A stretch of 64,000 bases of DNA, from assembly GCA_900757795.1 (NCBI GenBank), contig CAAEPE010000009.1, positions 62,001 through 126,000 of the forward strand, written 5' to 3'. Below are positions 42,301 through 52,206 of the stretch, in pieces. The DNA is from an uncultured Phascolarctobacterium sp. (lineage in GTDB: Bacteria > Bacillota > Negativicutes > Acidaminococcales > Acidaminococcaceae). Position 1 is the first letter of the stretch, and each line of letters begins with the position of its first letter. Both the position numbers and the translations under genes were made by a program. The notes below the pieces were generated by a model. The model had not been told where the DNA came from. It worked only from the letters and a program-made list of their open reading frames with translations, and made no database searches.

Positions 42301-43539
42301 TTAGAAGTGACGTTGATAGGAAATAGAAGCAATCTTAGTATAGCTGTCGCGGCTGTGAGCGCTGGTATACAAATCGGTTCCGCCTTTTGATACAGGTTTT
42401 CCTGCAAAATCAAGGCAGCCTACATTCATATAAGCTAAAGCTACACCCAGTGTTTGCTTTTTATCGTGATATTGCGCGCCGATACTGTAAGTAGTGCGGG
42501 TGCCCGTAGGAATCATAAAGTCGCCGCCGTCAAAAGGAATGGAAGATTTATCGTGGGCATAGCCAAGCATGCCGGAATATTTATCGCTGAATTTATGCTC
42601 TAAACCAATGGCAAAGCGCTGGTCGTTGGACCAGTTTTTAGCACTGGGAACAAAATACGGGAAACTGGAAAAACTCATATCAAGAGCATCATAACGCTCC
42701 CAGCGAGTCCAGGTATATCTGGCTTCCACGCGGGTCTTATCGTTGAATTTATGGCTGTAGCCCACATCAATGCTTTCCGGCAAAGTTACGCAGCCGTAAG
42801 CGTCGCCATAAATATCTCTCCCAGCCAAACAACCATGGAAATCATAATCTGCTTCCATGGAATGATTGATTTTGCTGCGGTAAACCACGCCCATTTCGTT
42901 CTTCTCGTCAAAGGTATAATTGGCAGCGGCGTTCCAGCCCAAAGCATAGCTTTCGCCTTCAATATGCATAGGAGAAACACCAAGTAAATTTTTATCCAAC
43001 TGTAAACCTACATAGTTTACCTCTGCGCCTAAAGCACCAGTCCATTTTTTATCAAATTTATGGGCATAGTTTACGCCTAAAGAAACGCCGAACAGCTTGG
43101 AGCTGAAAGCGTTAGAACCGGCAGCAGAATTACGTTCAAACTGGGAAATCAAACCAAAACGGCTGTAGGTAGCCATGCCCAGCCATTCCTTATCATTGAT
43201 TTGGCGTACATAGTACAGACCGGGAGCCCAAGCAGGATGGATACGGTTATGACCGGATTCAACACCATCTGGATTGCCTAACGAATCTCTTTTTTGTAAA
43301 TCGTATTTGCCGTGGGGGCTTAAATAGGTAGTGCTGATTTTAGCTGCCTCGCCCTTAACCTTAGTGATAGAAGCCGGGTTAAAAGCTACGTTAGCGGCGT
43401 CGTCTTCGGCGAACATACGCGCGCCGCCCATTGCCAAACCTTCGGCAGACCATTCATAAATAGCAAAGCCCTCTGCGCCCACCATTTGCGGAGCCATGAG
43501 CACAGCAGCAGCAGTAAAAGCCAATAATTTTTTCTTCAT
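42301..43539 (-). CDS. OmpP1/FadL-family outer-membrane transport protein
   Basis: The 412-residue product has a signal peptide (residues 1-22) and starts its mature part with EGFAIYEWSAEGLAMGGARM, the plug-like N-terminus of FadL proteins, followed by DDAANVAFNPASIT. The rest alternates short strands and turns, ending in YTKIASISYQRHF with terminal Phe, as in beta-barrels. FadL carries long-chain fatty acids or other hydrophobic compounds across the outer membrane. The organism also encodes FakA/FakB, which would use such fatty acids. A TTGTATACAA-like site lies about 75 bp upstream. Confidence 0.9.
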   Translation of the reverse strand: MKKKLLAFTAAAVLMAPQMVGAEGFAIYEWSAEGLAMGGARMFAEDDAANVAFNPASITKVKGEAAKISTTYLSPHGKYDLQKRDSLGNPDGVESGHNRIHPAWAPGLYYVRQINDKEWLGMATYSRFGLISQFERNSAAGSNAFSSKLFGVSLGVNYAHKFDKKWTGALGAEVNYVGLQLDKNLLGVSPMHIEGESYALGWNAAANYTFDEKNEMGVVYRSKINHSMEADYDFHGCLAGRDIYGDAYGCVTLPESIDVGYSHKFNDKTRVEARYTWTRWERYDALDMSFSSFPYFVPSAKNWSNDQRFAIGLEHKFSDKYSGMLGYAHDKSSIPFDGGDFMIPTGTRTTYSIGAQYHDKKQTLGVALAYMNVGCLDFAGKPVSKGGTDLYTSAHSRDSYTKIASISYQRHF

Positions 43540-43611
43540 TATATTTTATACATCCTTTCCCAAAAAACTTACAAATTTCATCTGCTATACATTGTACCAG
43601 TTTTATGTAAA

Positions 43612-43621
43612 ATGTATACAA
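43612..43621. promoter_or_regulatory. GTATAC site upstream of the FadL-like gene
   Basis: ATGTATACAA differs by one base from the TTGTATACAA palindrome seen upstream of fakB and the DAACS gene. Confidence 0.3.
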
Positions 43622-43699
43622 ATTTCTTTAATCGCTTGTTTTAATCAATCAATTAAAAGTGTATTTTTTACTTTATTTTTTACAAGCAACTCACGTCCA

Positions 43700-43731
43700 T
43701 AAAACAAGGAGCCTGCTTAACGCAGGCTCCT
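43700..43731 (-). terminator. Terminator after the 43759-44583 gene
   Basis: AGGAGCCTGC pairs with GCAGGCTCCT around TTAAC; the minus strand then reads TGTTTTATG. Confidence 0.75.
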
Positions 43732-43758
43732 CGGCAAGAACTATATTATCTTAATAAA

Positions 43759-44583
43759 CTAATTTTGCAGCTGATTGATTAACTCATTAACGTCAGACGC
43801 GCCGCCGTCACCTTTGGCTGCCATTCTTTTGCGGTAATTTTCTTCCTGCAAACGGCGCACCTCCTCTAATGTAGGCACATTGTCCCGTTCCCAAGGCTGA
43901 TACTGAATGGTAGTGCAGTGCAGATATTTTTCATAACGCTCCTGCGGATTTTCCGCAGCGGACGCCTCTGCCAAATCGCGCTTGGTTGCCTCATTGCAGG
44001 GGAAATACTGGTAAGCTTCTTCAATTAAGATACAAGCTTTCAGATAATCTCCCTTTTCTGCTAAAGCCTCTGCCATAAAAATTAGCGCACGGAAGCAGTA
44101 AGGATTGATTTTTTCACCATTCTTCTCGCTTTCCAACATAGCGGACGCCTCTTGCAAGGCCTTGTCTGCCAAGCCACAGCTGCGCATAATTTCCAAGCGG
44201 CGCACCCAAATTCTGCCTCTATCGGCAGCGCGGAACACCTTATCATAGGCACGGCACAGCTTGTAGGCTTCTGCCAAATAAAAGGCAGGCGCGTCTCCGG
44301 TACCGGTCAAGCCCCAAACAATTTCTGCCAAATCACGCAGGCACAGCACCTTATGCTCTGCCTCGCTGAAGCCATATTCCGGCGCATCCTCTAAATTAGG
44401 CTGCACGTCGCGAACAGTAGCTAGCACCGTCATAGCACCTTCAATATCCTTCATCAAAAACAGTGAACGGCCAACAATGCTGCGGCATTTCCAATCATCA
44501 TAATTATTGATTAAGTTCATAGGAATAGGGATATCCCAGGTTGCGACCTTATGTACATAGCCGCTCCATTCTAATTTATCCAT
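43759..44583 (-). CDS. Cytoplasmic helical-repeat protein of unknown function
   Basis: The 274-residue product has no signal peptide. Paired helices such as LMKDIEGAMTVLATVRDVQP and LAEKGDYLKACILIEEAYQYF resemble tetratricopeptide units, suggesting protein binding. Cysteine and tryptophan are frequent. It lies 14 bp after an exported CsgG/LpoB-like gene and probably shares its transcript. No specific family is recognised. Confidence 0.6.
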   Translation of the reverse strand: MDKLEWSGYVHKVATWDIPIPMNLINNYDDWKCRSIVGRSLFLMKDIEGAMTVLATVRDVQPNLEDAPEYGFSEAEHKVLCLRDLAEIVWGLTGTGDAPAFYLAEAYKLCRAYDKVFRAADRGRIWVRRLEIMRSCGLADKALQEASAMLESEKNGEKINPYCFRALIFMAEALAEKGDYLKACILIEEAYQYFPCNEATKRDLAEASAAENPQERYEKYLHCTTIQYQPWERDNVPTLEEVRRLQEENYRKRMAAKGDGGASDVNELINQLQN

Positions 44584-44597
44584 GTTTTCGCCTCCCT

Positions 44598-45284
44598 TTA
44601 TTCAAAGCTTGTCAAAAAGAATTCCATACACTCGGTTACGCCGCGCTTTACTGCCTTAGCTCTGCTGGGCTGACCGATTTTCCAAAAATTTATGGAGCTG
44701 GAAGAACCAACACCCTCCACATTTTGGTTGAACAAAAATTTTTCTTCATTTACATCTACGCATTTCAACTTCATCATAACGGTAGCGCTGTAAGTCTGCG
44801 TGCCGGCAATCACCATAAATCCCGTTTCCTTTTCTCTGGCAGGCAGCACGCTGACAAAAATAACTCTGTCGGCACCGCAGGCTTCACCTATTTTTACTAA
44901 TTCCGGTAATGTAGGCGTTTCTGCATTTTCCATAGGATTGTCAAGGATTGCCTTCTGTACAGCGTTATTACTGATGATTTTGGTCACGCTGGTTTTTTTC
45001 GCGGGATATTTTTTCTTTAAGGTATCTTTAATCGCACCCACAGCCATTTCGCGGCTGCGTCCCTCCAAGCCGGAAACATCTATAAATGGCAGCACCGCTA
45101 CTGCATAAGGCTGCGTGCATTCCGTAAGCTGAATTTCGCCTTTGACAAAATGGGTTTCGCCCGTATCGGCAACACCTTGGTCAATAGCGTCGATGGAGCT
45201 GATTTCTTCTTTTGCGCCTGCCTGCGCATTTAAGGGAGCTGTCCACAGCATTAGACAACATAAAAAGAGCAGCAGTTTTTTCAT
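44598..45284 (-). CDS. Exported protein resembling CsgG/LpoB-type envelope factors
   Basis: This 228-residue protein has a signal peptide (MKKLLLFLCCLMLWTAPLNA). The mature part opens with YAVAVLPFIDVSGLEGRSRE, the strand-helix start typical of CsgG-like and penicillin-binding-protein activator folds. ADRVIFVSVLPAREKETGF follows, and the end has INFWKIGQPSRAKAVKRGVT. No lipobox cysteine follows the signal. It may help an envelope assembly process, but this is inference from fold hints. AGGTGGTGAG precedes the ATG. Confidence 0.55.
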   Translation of the reverse strand: MKKLLLFLCCLMLWTAPLNAQAGAKEEISSIDAIDQGVADTGETHFVKGEIQLTECTQPYAVAVLPFIDVSGLEGRSREMAVGAIKDTLKKKYPAKKTSVTKIISNNAVQKAILDNPMENAETPTLPELVKIGEACGADRVIFVSVLPAREKETGFMVIAGTQTYSATVMMKLKCVDVNEEKFLFNQNVEGVGSSSSINFWKIGQPSRAKAVKRGVTECMEFFLTSFE

Positions 45285-45325
45285 AATCTCACCACCTAAA
45301 ATTTTTCACTATTTTACTTGCGGTC

Positions 45326-47410
45326 TTAGCTATGCAATAGCCGCAAAAATTCCGCTTCGTCGATAACCTTTACGCCTAATTGCTGCGCCTTGTCAAGCTT
45401 GCTGCCTGCTTCCGCACCTGCAACGACGTAATCAGTTTTTTTGTTCACACTGCCGCTGACCTTTGCACCCACATCCTGCGACATGGTTTTGGCTTCCGCT
45501 CTGCCTAAGGTAGGCAGCGTGCCGGTAAACACCAAGGTTTTGCCAAAGAAAGGATTATTCTCCATGCTGGCAGGCGCGGTAAAGGTCATTTTTAAGCCAG
45601 CCGCCTTGAGACGCGCCAGCAAATCAAGATTTGCCGGAACGCTGAACCAGGTAACAATACTTTTGGCAATAGTAACGCCAATATCCTTAAATTTATCCTC
45701 GGATTTACCGTCCTTAGCCTTTTTCTTGATTTCGTCTACCTTATCCAGCTCCTCAATGCCCTGCGCCAGCAAATTATCCATGCTGCCGTACAAGGCTGCC
45801 AAGGTGCGCGCCATTTTGGCGCCTACATGACGAATACCCAACGCAAACAGCAGCTTATCCAATCCGTTTTCCTTGCTGGCTGCCAACGCTGCCAATAAAT
45901 TATCGGCAGATTTTTCGCCCATGCGCTCTAATGTCAGCAGCTGTGCTTTAGATAAATTGTACAAATCGGCGGCGTCACGCACCAAGCCGGTATCCAAAAG
46001 CTGGTTGATAACCTGCGGGCCGCAGCCTTCAATGTTCATTGCGTCACGGCTGACAAAATGAATCAAGCCCTCGCGTCCCAAAGCAGGACAATGAGGATTA
46101 GTACAGCGGATAGCAGCTTCCGCACCCTGACGCTCTACGCTCCAGCCACATTCAGGACACACAGTGGGAATTTCTACATTTTGTTCTGCGCCGGTACGCT
46201 TATCGCTGACCACACGCAATACCTCGGGAATAATTTCTCCGGCTTTATTGATAATCACTCTGTCACCAATACGAATATCCTTGGCGCGGATAAAATCTTC
46301 GTTGTGCAAAGTAGCGCGGCTCACCACACTGCCGCTCAACCGCACGGGTGTTAGCACTGCCGTCGGCGTAAGCACGCCTGTACGGCCAACGCGCCAGTCG
46401 ATTGCTTCCAAGGTTGTTTCCGCCTGCTCCGGCGGATATTTAAAGGCGATAGCCCAGCGCGGATCCTTACCCGTCGCGCCCAAAATATTTTGCTGATACA
46501 CAGCGTTGACCTTGAGTACAGCGCCGTCCGTATCGTAAGCCAAGCTGCTGCGCTTTTGGTCAAATTCCTTAATAAATGCTAAAGCCTCATCAATATTTTT
46601 TACTACGCGATAATTTTCGCTGACCTTAAAACCATATTTAGTTAAATTTGCCAAATTACCGCTGTGCTTAGGCTGCGCTCCCTCGCCTACAATATAGTAA
46701 GCAAAAAAGCTTAGAGAACGTCCTGCTGTCACCTTGGGATCCAGCTGACGCAAACTGCCTGCTGCTGCATTACGGGGGTTAGCAAATTCGCTTTCACCCC
46801 GCTCCGCCCGCTGCTCGTTAAGCTGCATAAAAGCGTGCCGCGGCATATAAACCTCGCCGCGCACATCCAAAAGCTCCGGCACAACTTCGCCTTCGGGCAC
46901 CTTTAAGGTCAAAGGAACGCTGCGGATAGTGCGCACGTTAGCCGTAACATTTTCGCCTACTATACCATCGCCGCGGGTAGCAGCGCGCACCAAGCGGCCG
47001 TTTTCATAAATCAGGCTGCACGCCAAGCCATCTATTTTAGGCTCCATAACGTATTCCACATCGCTTCCCGCAGGCAGCAAACTGCGCACGCGCTCGTCAA
47101 AGCTGCGCAGCTCGCCCTCACTAAAAGCGTTGGAAAGGCTAAGCATAGGCTCCAAATGACGCACCTCGGCAAACTGGCTGTCCGCCCTGCCGCCAACTCT
47201 TTGGGTAGGTGAATCCACAGGCACAGCTTCCGGATAGCTGGCTTCAATTTCCCGCAGGCGCACCAGCAGACGGTCATACTCGCTGTCGGTAATTTCCGGC
47301 GCATCCAGCACATAATATAAATATTCGTGATGACGTATTTCCTGACGCAGCTTATCGGCTTCCGCCAAAAGCTGCTCCTTTTCGTCAGCAAACAAATCTA
47401 ATTCTGCCAT
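45326..47410 (-). CDS. ligA: NAD+-dependent DNA ligase
   Basis: The 694-residue protein has all expected domains: Ia (LRQEIRHHEYLYYVLDAPEI), adenylation with catalytic Lys in EPKIDGLACSLIYE, OB fold, zinc finger (CPECGWSVERQGAEAAIRCT..HC), helix-hairpin-helix repeats and a C-terminal BRCT domain (FGKTLVFTGTLPTLGRAEAK). It seals nicks in replication and repair. The start ATG shares one base with the pcrA stop (TAATG), giving translational coupling, as in other Firmicutes. Confidence 0.98.
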   Translation of the reverse strand: MAELDLFADEKEQLLAEADKLRQEIRHHEYLYYVLDAPEITDSEYDRLLVRLREIEASYPEAVPVDSPTQRVGGRADSQFAEVRHLEPMLSLSNAFSEGELRSFDERVRSLLPAGSDVEYVMEPKIDGLACSLIYENGRLVRAATRGDGIVGENVTANVRTIRSVPLTLKVPEGEVVPELLDVRGEVYMPRHAFMQLNEQRAERGESEFANPRNAAAGSLRQLDPKVTAGRSLSFFAYYIVGEGAQPKHSGNLANLTKYGFKVSENYRVVKNIDEALAFIKEFDQKRSSLAYDTDGAVLKVNAVYQQNILGATGKDPRWAIAFKYPPEQAETTLEAIDWRVGRTGVLTPTAVLTPVRLSGSVVSRATLHNEDFIRAKDIRIGDRVIINKAGEIIPEVLRVVSDKRTGAEQNVEIPTVCPECGWSVERQGAEAAIRCTNPHCPALGREGLIHFVSRDAMNIEGCGPQVINQLLDTGLVRDAADLYNLSKAQLLTLERMGEKSADNLLAALAASKENGLDKLLFALGIRHVGAKMARTLAALYGSMDNLLAQGIEELDKVDEIKKKAKDGKSEDKFKDIGVTIAKSIVTWFSVPANLDLLARLKAAGLKMTFTAPASMENNPFFGKTLVFTGTLPTLGRAEAKTMSQDVGAKVSGSVNKKTDYVVAGAEAGSKLDKAQQLGVKVIDEAEFLRLLHS

Positions 47411-49632
47411 TATAATTTCTCCAATACAGCATATTTAGTCAGCAGGCTGCGAATACCGCCGCCGGCAAAAGCCACTTGTACCTCTTGTCCATCCTCGGTA
47501 TCCTTAACCGCCACAATAGTGCCTGCGCCCCATTTTTTATGACTAACCTTATCCCCTGCCTTAAAGCTGGCGTGAGCGCTGCTTTCCTTGGGCACAAAGC
47601 TGGACTTAGGCTGCAAAAACCAATTGGCAGCTTTAGGCTTGCGCTCCTGCTGCACGGAGGTATCACGCAGCACAACCTTTTGCGTAATAGGACGCTTATA
47701 TTCGTGCAGCAAATTACGGGGAATTTCCTGCAAAAAGCGTGATGGCGGATAGGAAAGCGTGTGCCCGTAAATCATGCGCATTTTAGCACTGCTCAAATAC
47801 AAATGCTTTTCGGCGCGGGTGATGCCCACATAACACAGACGGCGCTCCTCCTCAATGTCCTCCTCATCCAGCAGTGTGCGCGCGTGCGGGAAAATCCCTT
47901 CTTCCATGCCAGCCAAAAAAACTACAGGAAATTCCAAGCCCTTAGCAGAGTGCAGCGTCATCAGCGTAACCGCTTCCTCGCCTAACTCGGCGTCGTCAAT
48001 ATCGGAAACCAAGGCAACGTCGGCCAAGAAATTTTCCAAGGAAGCTTCTTCGCCATTGCGGGCGGCTTTTTTAGCAAAATCCTCGGCTACGCTTAACAGC
48101 TCCTGCAAATTGTCCAAACGTCCTTGGTCCTGAGCATTGCGCCCCATTTCCAGCTCCTCTTGGTAGCCGGTGCGCTGCATAACATTCATAATCAGCTGCT
48201 TCACAGAAATTTCTGACGCCTCACCCATAAATTCAAAGAGCAAGCCTGCCAGCTCGTCCAGCTTGCTTACAAAGCGGTTGGAAAGTCCCGGAACCTGATC
48301 GGCGCCGGAAATTATATCAAACAAACTTTGATTAGTCGCACTGGCGTAGCTTTGCAAACGCTGCAAGGTAGCGTCGCCAATGCCACGGCGAGGAACATTG
48401 ATAATACGTTCCAAGCTCAACCCGTCGTTAGGATTATAAATCAAACGCAGATAAGCAATAATGTCCTTAATTTCCTTACGCTCATAGAATTTGGTGCCGC
48501 CCACCATGGTATAAGCCATGCCGCTTTTAATAAACATTTCCTCGAATACGCGAGATTGAGTGTTGGTGCGGTACAGCACAGCCATCTCGTCTGGCTTAAC
48601 GTGCTCCTTTTGCTGCAGCTCCTGTATTTTTTCAATGACAAAGCGCGCTTCGTCCCGCTCATCCACCGCCTGATAATACACTATTTCCGTACCTACGCCG
48701 TTATCAGTCCACAAATTTTTAGGCTTGCGTCCCGTATTATTTTCAATAACCGCGTTGGCAGCGTCCAAAATCACCTGAGTGCTGCGATAATTCTGCTCCA
48801 GCTTCACTAGCTTAGCGTCGGGATAATCTTTTTCAAAATCTAAAATATTGCGGATATCCGCACCGCGCCAGCCGTAAATGCTTTGGTCGGCATCGCCTAC
48901 TACACATATATTGTGATGCTTACCGGCCAAAAGCTTGGTCAGCAGATACTGCACATGGTTTGTGTCCTGATATTCGTCTACCATGAGATAATCAAATTTA
49001 TTTTGATATTTTTCCCGCACCTCCGGCACTTCCTGCAAAAGACGCAGAGTTAACAGCAGCAAATCGTCAAAATCCACGGCGTTATTAGCACGCAGCTTCG
49101 CTTCATAAGCTTCATAAATCTGCGCTACCTTCTGCTCGTAAAAATCGCCTGCCTGCTTAGCAAACTCTGCCGCTGTCAGCAGCTCGTTTTTCGCATTGCT
49201 GATGCGTCCGATAATGCCCGCAGGCTGATAACGCTTTTCGTCCAGATTCATCTCTTTGAGAATTTGCTTAATCAAGCTTTTCGTATCAGTAGTATCGTAA
49301 ATAGCAAAATTATTATTGTACTGTCCTAACTTTTCTATATCGCGGCGCAGCACTCTGGCGCAAAAAGCGTGAAAAGTAAACAGCCACACATCCTTAGCCG
49401 CTGCTCCCGCCATTTTATCTACACGCTCGCGCATTTCTGCTGCCGCCTTATTGGTAAAGGTAATCGCCAAAATACGATATGGACGCACTCCTTGCTGCAG
49501 CAAATGCGCTACGCGGCAGGTCAAAACCTTGGTCTTGCCGCTGCCTGCGCCTGCCAAAATCAGCATCGGGCCGTTAATTGACCTTACAGCATCTTCCTGC
49601 TCTTTATTTAAACCCTGCATGGTATCACTCAT
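47410..49632 (-). CDS. pcrA: ATP-dependent DNA helicase PcrA/UvrD
   Basis: The 740-residue UvrD-like helicase has LNKEQEDAVRSINGPMLILA, Walker A GAGSGKT, DEYQDTNHVQY (motif II), YGWRGADIRNI (motif III), VMTLHSAKGLEFPVVFL-type motif V (seen as LMTLHSAKGLEFPVVFLAGM), and YVGITRAEKHLYL (motif VI). The end has the PcrA tail KAGDKVSHKKWGAGTIVAVK. It unwinds DNA in repair and plasmid replication. It leads the pcrA-ligA pair. Confidence 0.97.
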   Translation of the reverse strand: MSDTMQGLNKEQEDAVRSINGPMLILAGAGSGKTKVLTCRVAHLLQQGVRPYRILAITFTNKAAAEMRERVDKMAGAAAKDVWLFTFHAFCARVLRRDIEKLGQYNNNFAIYDTTDTKSLIKQILKEMNLDEKRYQPAGIIGRISNAKNELLTAAEFAKQAGDFYEQKVAQIYEAYEAKLRANNAVDFDDLLLLTLRLLQEVPEVREKYQNKFDYLMVDEYQDTNHVQYLLTKLLAGKHHNICVVGDADQSIYGWRGADIRNILDFEKDYPDAKLVKLEQNYRSTQVILDAANAVIENNTGRKPKNLWTDNGVGTEIVYYQAVDERDEARFVIEKIQELQQKEHVKPDEMAVLYRTNTQSRVFEEMFIKSGMAYTMVGGTKFYERKEIKDIIAYLRLIYNPNDGLSLERIINVPRRGIGDATLQRLQSYASATNQSLFDIISGADQVPGLSNRFVSKLDELAGLLFEFMGEASEISVKQLIMNVMQRTGYQEELEMGRNAQDQGRLDNLQELLSVAEDFAKKAARNGEEASLENFLADVALVSDIDDAELGEEAVTLMTLHSAKGLEFPVVFLAGMEEGIFPHARTLLDEEDIEEERRLCYVGITRAEKHLYLSSAKMRMIYGHTLSYPPSRFLQEIPRNLLHEYKRPITQKVVLRDTSVQQERKPKAANWFLQPKSSFVPKESSAHASFKAGDKVSHKKWGAGTIVAVKDTEDGQEVQVAFAGGGIRSLLTKYAVLEKL

Positions 49633-49790
49633 ATTAGAAAAACCTCCAGTTATCCTGCCGCTACAACGGTAACTTTTATTTGCAAATTATATACTTTCTT
49701 ATTATACCACAAACTACACAATCTTAGCGAGATGCAAACAAGTTGTCGGAAGATTCATCAAAGGATATCAAAACATCTATTTGCTGCATA

Positions 49791-49819
49791 TTGAGCGCAG
49801 GCGCAGAATGTGCTAGAAT
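49791..49819 (+). promoter_or_regulatory. Sigma-A type promoter for the TtcA-like operon
   Basis: TTGAGC and TAGAAT are 17 bp apart and about 40 bp before the ATG at 49858. The divergent pcrA start lies 158 bp to the left. Confidence 0.55.
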
Positions 49820-49857
49820 AAATCTAAATTTTAAGCGCAGACAAGGAGTACAAATAA

Positions 49858-50673
49858 ATGTCTAAAAATATTCCCTTTGTACCGGCAGAGGATTTAAGCA
49901 AGCTGTGGCGGGCGATAATTGAATTTGCTATGCTAGCTCCCGGCGACCGCATTTTGATAGGACTCAGCGGCGGCAAGGACAGTATGCTTTTGACAGCCAT
50001 GCTGGCAGAGATTAAAAAATTTTCGCCTATTCCCTTTGATTTGGCCTGCTACACAGTTAATCCTATGTTTGCCGATAATTTTCCTAAACAAGAATTGGTC
50101 AACTTCTGCGCCCATTACGGTTTGGAGCATTACAGTGACGATATAGACATTATGGCAGCTCATGCTAAAAAAGGCGGCAGCCCTTGTTTTACCTGCGCTT
50201 ATTTTCGCCGTGCTGCCACTAACCGTAAAGCGCAAGAATTAGGCTTCAATAAGGTAGCGCTGGCGCACCATAACGACGACGCTGTAGAAACCTTTTTCAT
50301 GAACCTTATGACCAGCGGCCAGCTGCGCACCTTTTTGCCCGTAACTCCCTTATCGCGCAGCGGCATTACGGTACTGCGACCCCTCTTGTATTACCGCGAG
50401 CAGGAAATTAAAGCTTTAGTTGCCAAATTGCAGCTGAAGCCGTTAAAAAATCCCTGTCCCTACGACGGACACACCATGCGGCAGGAAATTAAAGAGCATA
50501 TCCTACAGTTAGATCAGCGTTATCCGGAGGTTTACGAGCATTTAGCAGCAGCCATGCGCTGCTCCGATAAGCAGGAACTGTGGCCTGCCAAGCCTGCCGA
50601 TAAGGATATGGTCGCTAAATTCCGCAGCTTTTGGCAGCGCAACGCCAAAACTCAAAGTGAGGTAAAAAAATGA
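49858..50673 (+). CDS. TtcA-like tRNA-thiolation ATPase (PP-loop family)
   Basis: The 271-residue protein has the PP-loop GLSGGKDSMLL, a CxxC in GGSPCFTCAYFRR and KVALAHHNDDAVETFFMNL, all marks of TtcA/TtuA enzymes. TtcA makes 2-thiocytidine at tRNA position 32 using an Fe-S cluster. A third Cys is in NPCPYDGHTMRQEI. AAGGAG lies about 11 nt upstream. The next gene overlaps by 4 bp. Which tRNA base it thiolates is not settled by sequence. Confidence 0.85.
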   Translation: MSKNIPFVPAEDLSKLWRAIIEFAMLAPGDRILIGLSGGKDSMLLTAMLAEIKKFSPIPFDLACYTVNPMFADNFPKQELVNFCAHYGLEHYSDDIDIMAAHAKKGGSPCFTCAYFRRAATNRKAQELGFNKVALAHHNDDAVETFFMNLMTSGQLRTFLPVTPLSRSGITVLRPLLYYREQEIKALVAKLQLKPLKNPCPYDGHTMRQEIKEHILQLDQRYPEVYEHLAAAMRCSDKQELWPAKPADKDMVAKFRSFWQRNAKTQSEVKK

Positions 50674-51539
50674 AATCCCGTTCCTGTCTATATATTATTG
50701 CCGCAGCTGCTCTTTGGGGACTAATAGGCATTTTTGTTAAAATTATCGCCGCCCAAGGCTTCACCTCCATGCAAATTGTCGCTCTGCGTTCTTTAGCTTC
50801 GGCTGCCTGCATTACGCTGGTTATACTGTATAAAAGTGTAGACAGCTTGCGTATCAATTTTAAAGACTGCTGGATGTTTGTGGGCACAGGTATTTTCAGT
50901 TTAGCGTTTTTCAATTTTTGCTATTTTAACTGCATTCAACGCAGCAGCTTAGCCGCAGCCGCGCTTTTACTGTATACTGCGCCGATTTTTGTCATGCTTA
51001 TGTCCCTGTTGTTTTTTGGAGAAAAATTTACAACTAAAAAGGCTATCGCCTTAGTCGCCACCTTTAGCGGCTGCGCCTGCGTCACGGGCGCTTTTTCCGG
51101 AAGCGTCAGTCTGACGGGACACGGACTGGCCTACGGGTTAGCCAGCGGCTTTGGTTATGCTCTGTACAGCATTTTCGGCAAATTTGCCGTGCAAAAATAT
51201 TCTTCGCTGACGATTACTGCTTACACCTTTTATTTTTCTCTGCTGGCTGCCGTGCCCTTGGCAGCCTTTGACAGCGCAGCTATAGCTAAAATTGATTGCG
51301 TCACTATTCTTGGCAGCTTGGGACTTGGTTTGGTCTGCGCCGTAATTCCTTATCTGCTGTATACTAAAGGCTTGGAAAAGATTGACCCTGGACAAGCTTC
51401 TATTTTAGCTACCATAGAACCCTTTGTAGCGGCGGCTGTGGGCATGCTGCTGTTTGCCGAGCCTATGACCATGAGCAAGGCTGTAGGCATGCTGCTTATT
51501 TTCTGCTCGATTATCATTTTGAACGTGAAAGAAAAGTAA
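50670..51539 (+). CDS. EamA/DMT-family transporter
   Basis: The 289-residue protein has ten predicted helices in two EamA repeats: SCLYIIAAAALWGLIGIFVK at the start of the first, and HGLAYGLASGFGYALYSIFG in the second. DPGQASILATIEPFVAAAVG is the usual late motif. DMT carriers export metabolites or amino acids. It overlaps the TtcA-like gene by ATGA and is followed at once by a GNAT gene, forming a three-gene operon. Confidence 0.85.
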   Translation: MKSRSCLYIIAAAALWGLIGIFVKIIAAQGFTSMQIVALRSLASAACITLVILYKSVDSLRINFKDCWMFVGTGIFSLAFFNFCYFNCIQRSSLAAAALLLYTAPIFVMLMSLLFFGEKFTTKKAIALVATFSGCACVTGAFSGSVSLTGHGLAYGLASGFGYALYSIFGKFAVQKYSSLTITAYTFYFSLLAAVPLAAFDSAAIAKIDCVTILGSLGLGLVCAVIPYLLYTKGLEKIDPGQASILATIEPFVAAAVGMLLFAEPMTMSKAVGMLLIFCSIIILNVKEK

Positions 51540-51540
51540 T

Positions 51541-52155
51541 ATGTATAACGAAACAACTAATTTTATCATCAAAAATTTTACCCAACAGGATATTGACGAG
51601 GCTGCGCAGCTGACGCTGCTTACCTGGGGCGACGAAATGGCTTTAAGCAACGACCTGCTTAAACAAGTATTATACGAAGCCATGGTGCGTTATTATTTTC
51701 GCAGCAGCGAATTTTCCTTTAAACTGATAGATGCGCCAAGCGGCATGATGCAGGGCTTTTTGCTGGCTGCGCCGCTAACGGAGCGCGACTGCTCGCAAAA
51801 ATGGCTGCAGCAAACGCTGACAGATTTTGCGCCGGAGGAGCAGGATTTAGTTTATAATTATCTGCGCTATTTAAGCTATAACGGGCAACAGGTACGCCGC
51901 TTTGCCAAACCGCAGGATTTGCTGCTGTGCTTATTTTTAAGCCGCAAGCCAGGAGTTGGTACCAAGCTGCTGCAAAACATTGAGAAGGCAGCAAAAGAGC
52001 GACAAATTAGCAATCTATATTTGTGGGCTGATGCTACCTGCGATTACAGCTACTACCGCCGCCGCGGCTATGAGGAGGCGTGCCGGTTTACGAATACGGT
52101 GTTACCTGATTTAGGCGCGCAGAAGACGTGGATTTACAGAAAAGCTTTAAGCTAA
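51541..52155 (+). CDS. GNAT-family acetyltransferase
   Basis: The 204-residue product starts YNETTNFIIKNFTQQDIDEA and later has KPGVGTKLLQNIEKAAKERQ, the acetyl-CoA pyrophosphate loop of GNAT enzymes, followed by YLWADATCDYSYYRRRGYEE. The substrate is unknown. It starts 1 bp after the stop of the DMT gene. No clear ribosome site stands apart from the end of that gene, so coupled translation is likely. Confidence 0.75.
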   Translation: MYNETTNFIIKNFTQQDIDEAAQLTLLTWGDEMALSNDLLKQVLYEAMVRYYFRSSEFSFKLIDAPSGMMQGFLLAAPLTERDCSQKWLQQTLTDFAPEEQDLVYNYLRYLSYNGQQVRRFAKPQDLLLCLFLSRKPGVGTKLLQNIEKAAKERQISNLYLWADATCDYSYYRRRGYEEACRFTNTVLPDLGAQKTWIYRKALS

Positions 52156-52206
52156 AAATTTACAATCCATACAACAAATCCTAAACCGTGCTTAGCCTGC
52201 ATAAAC

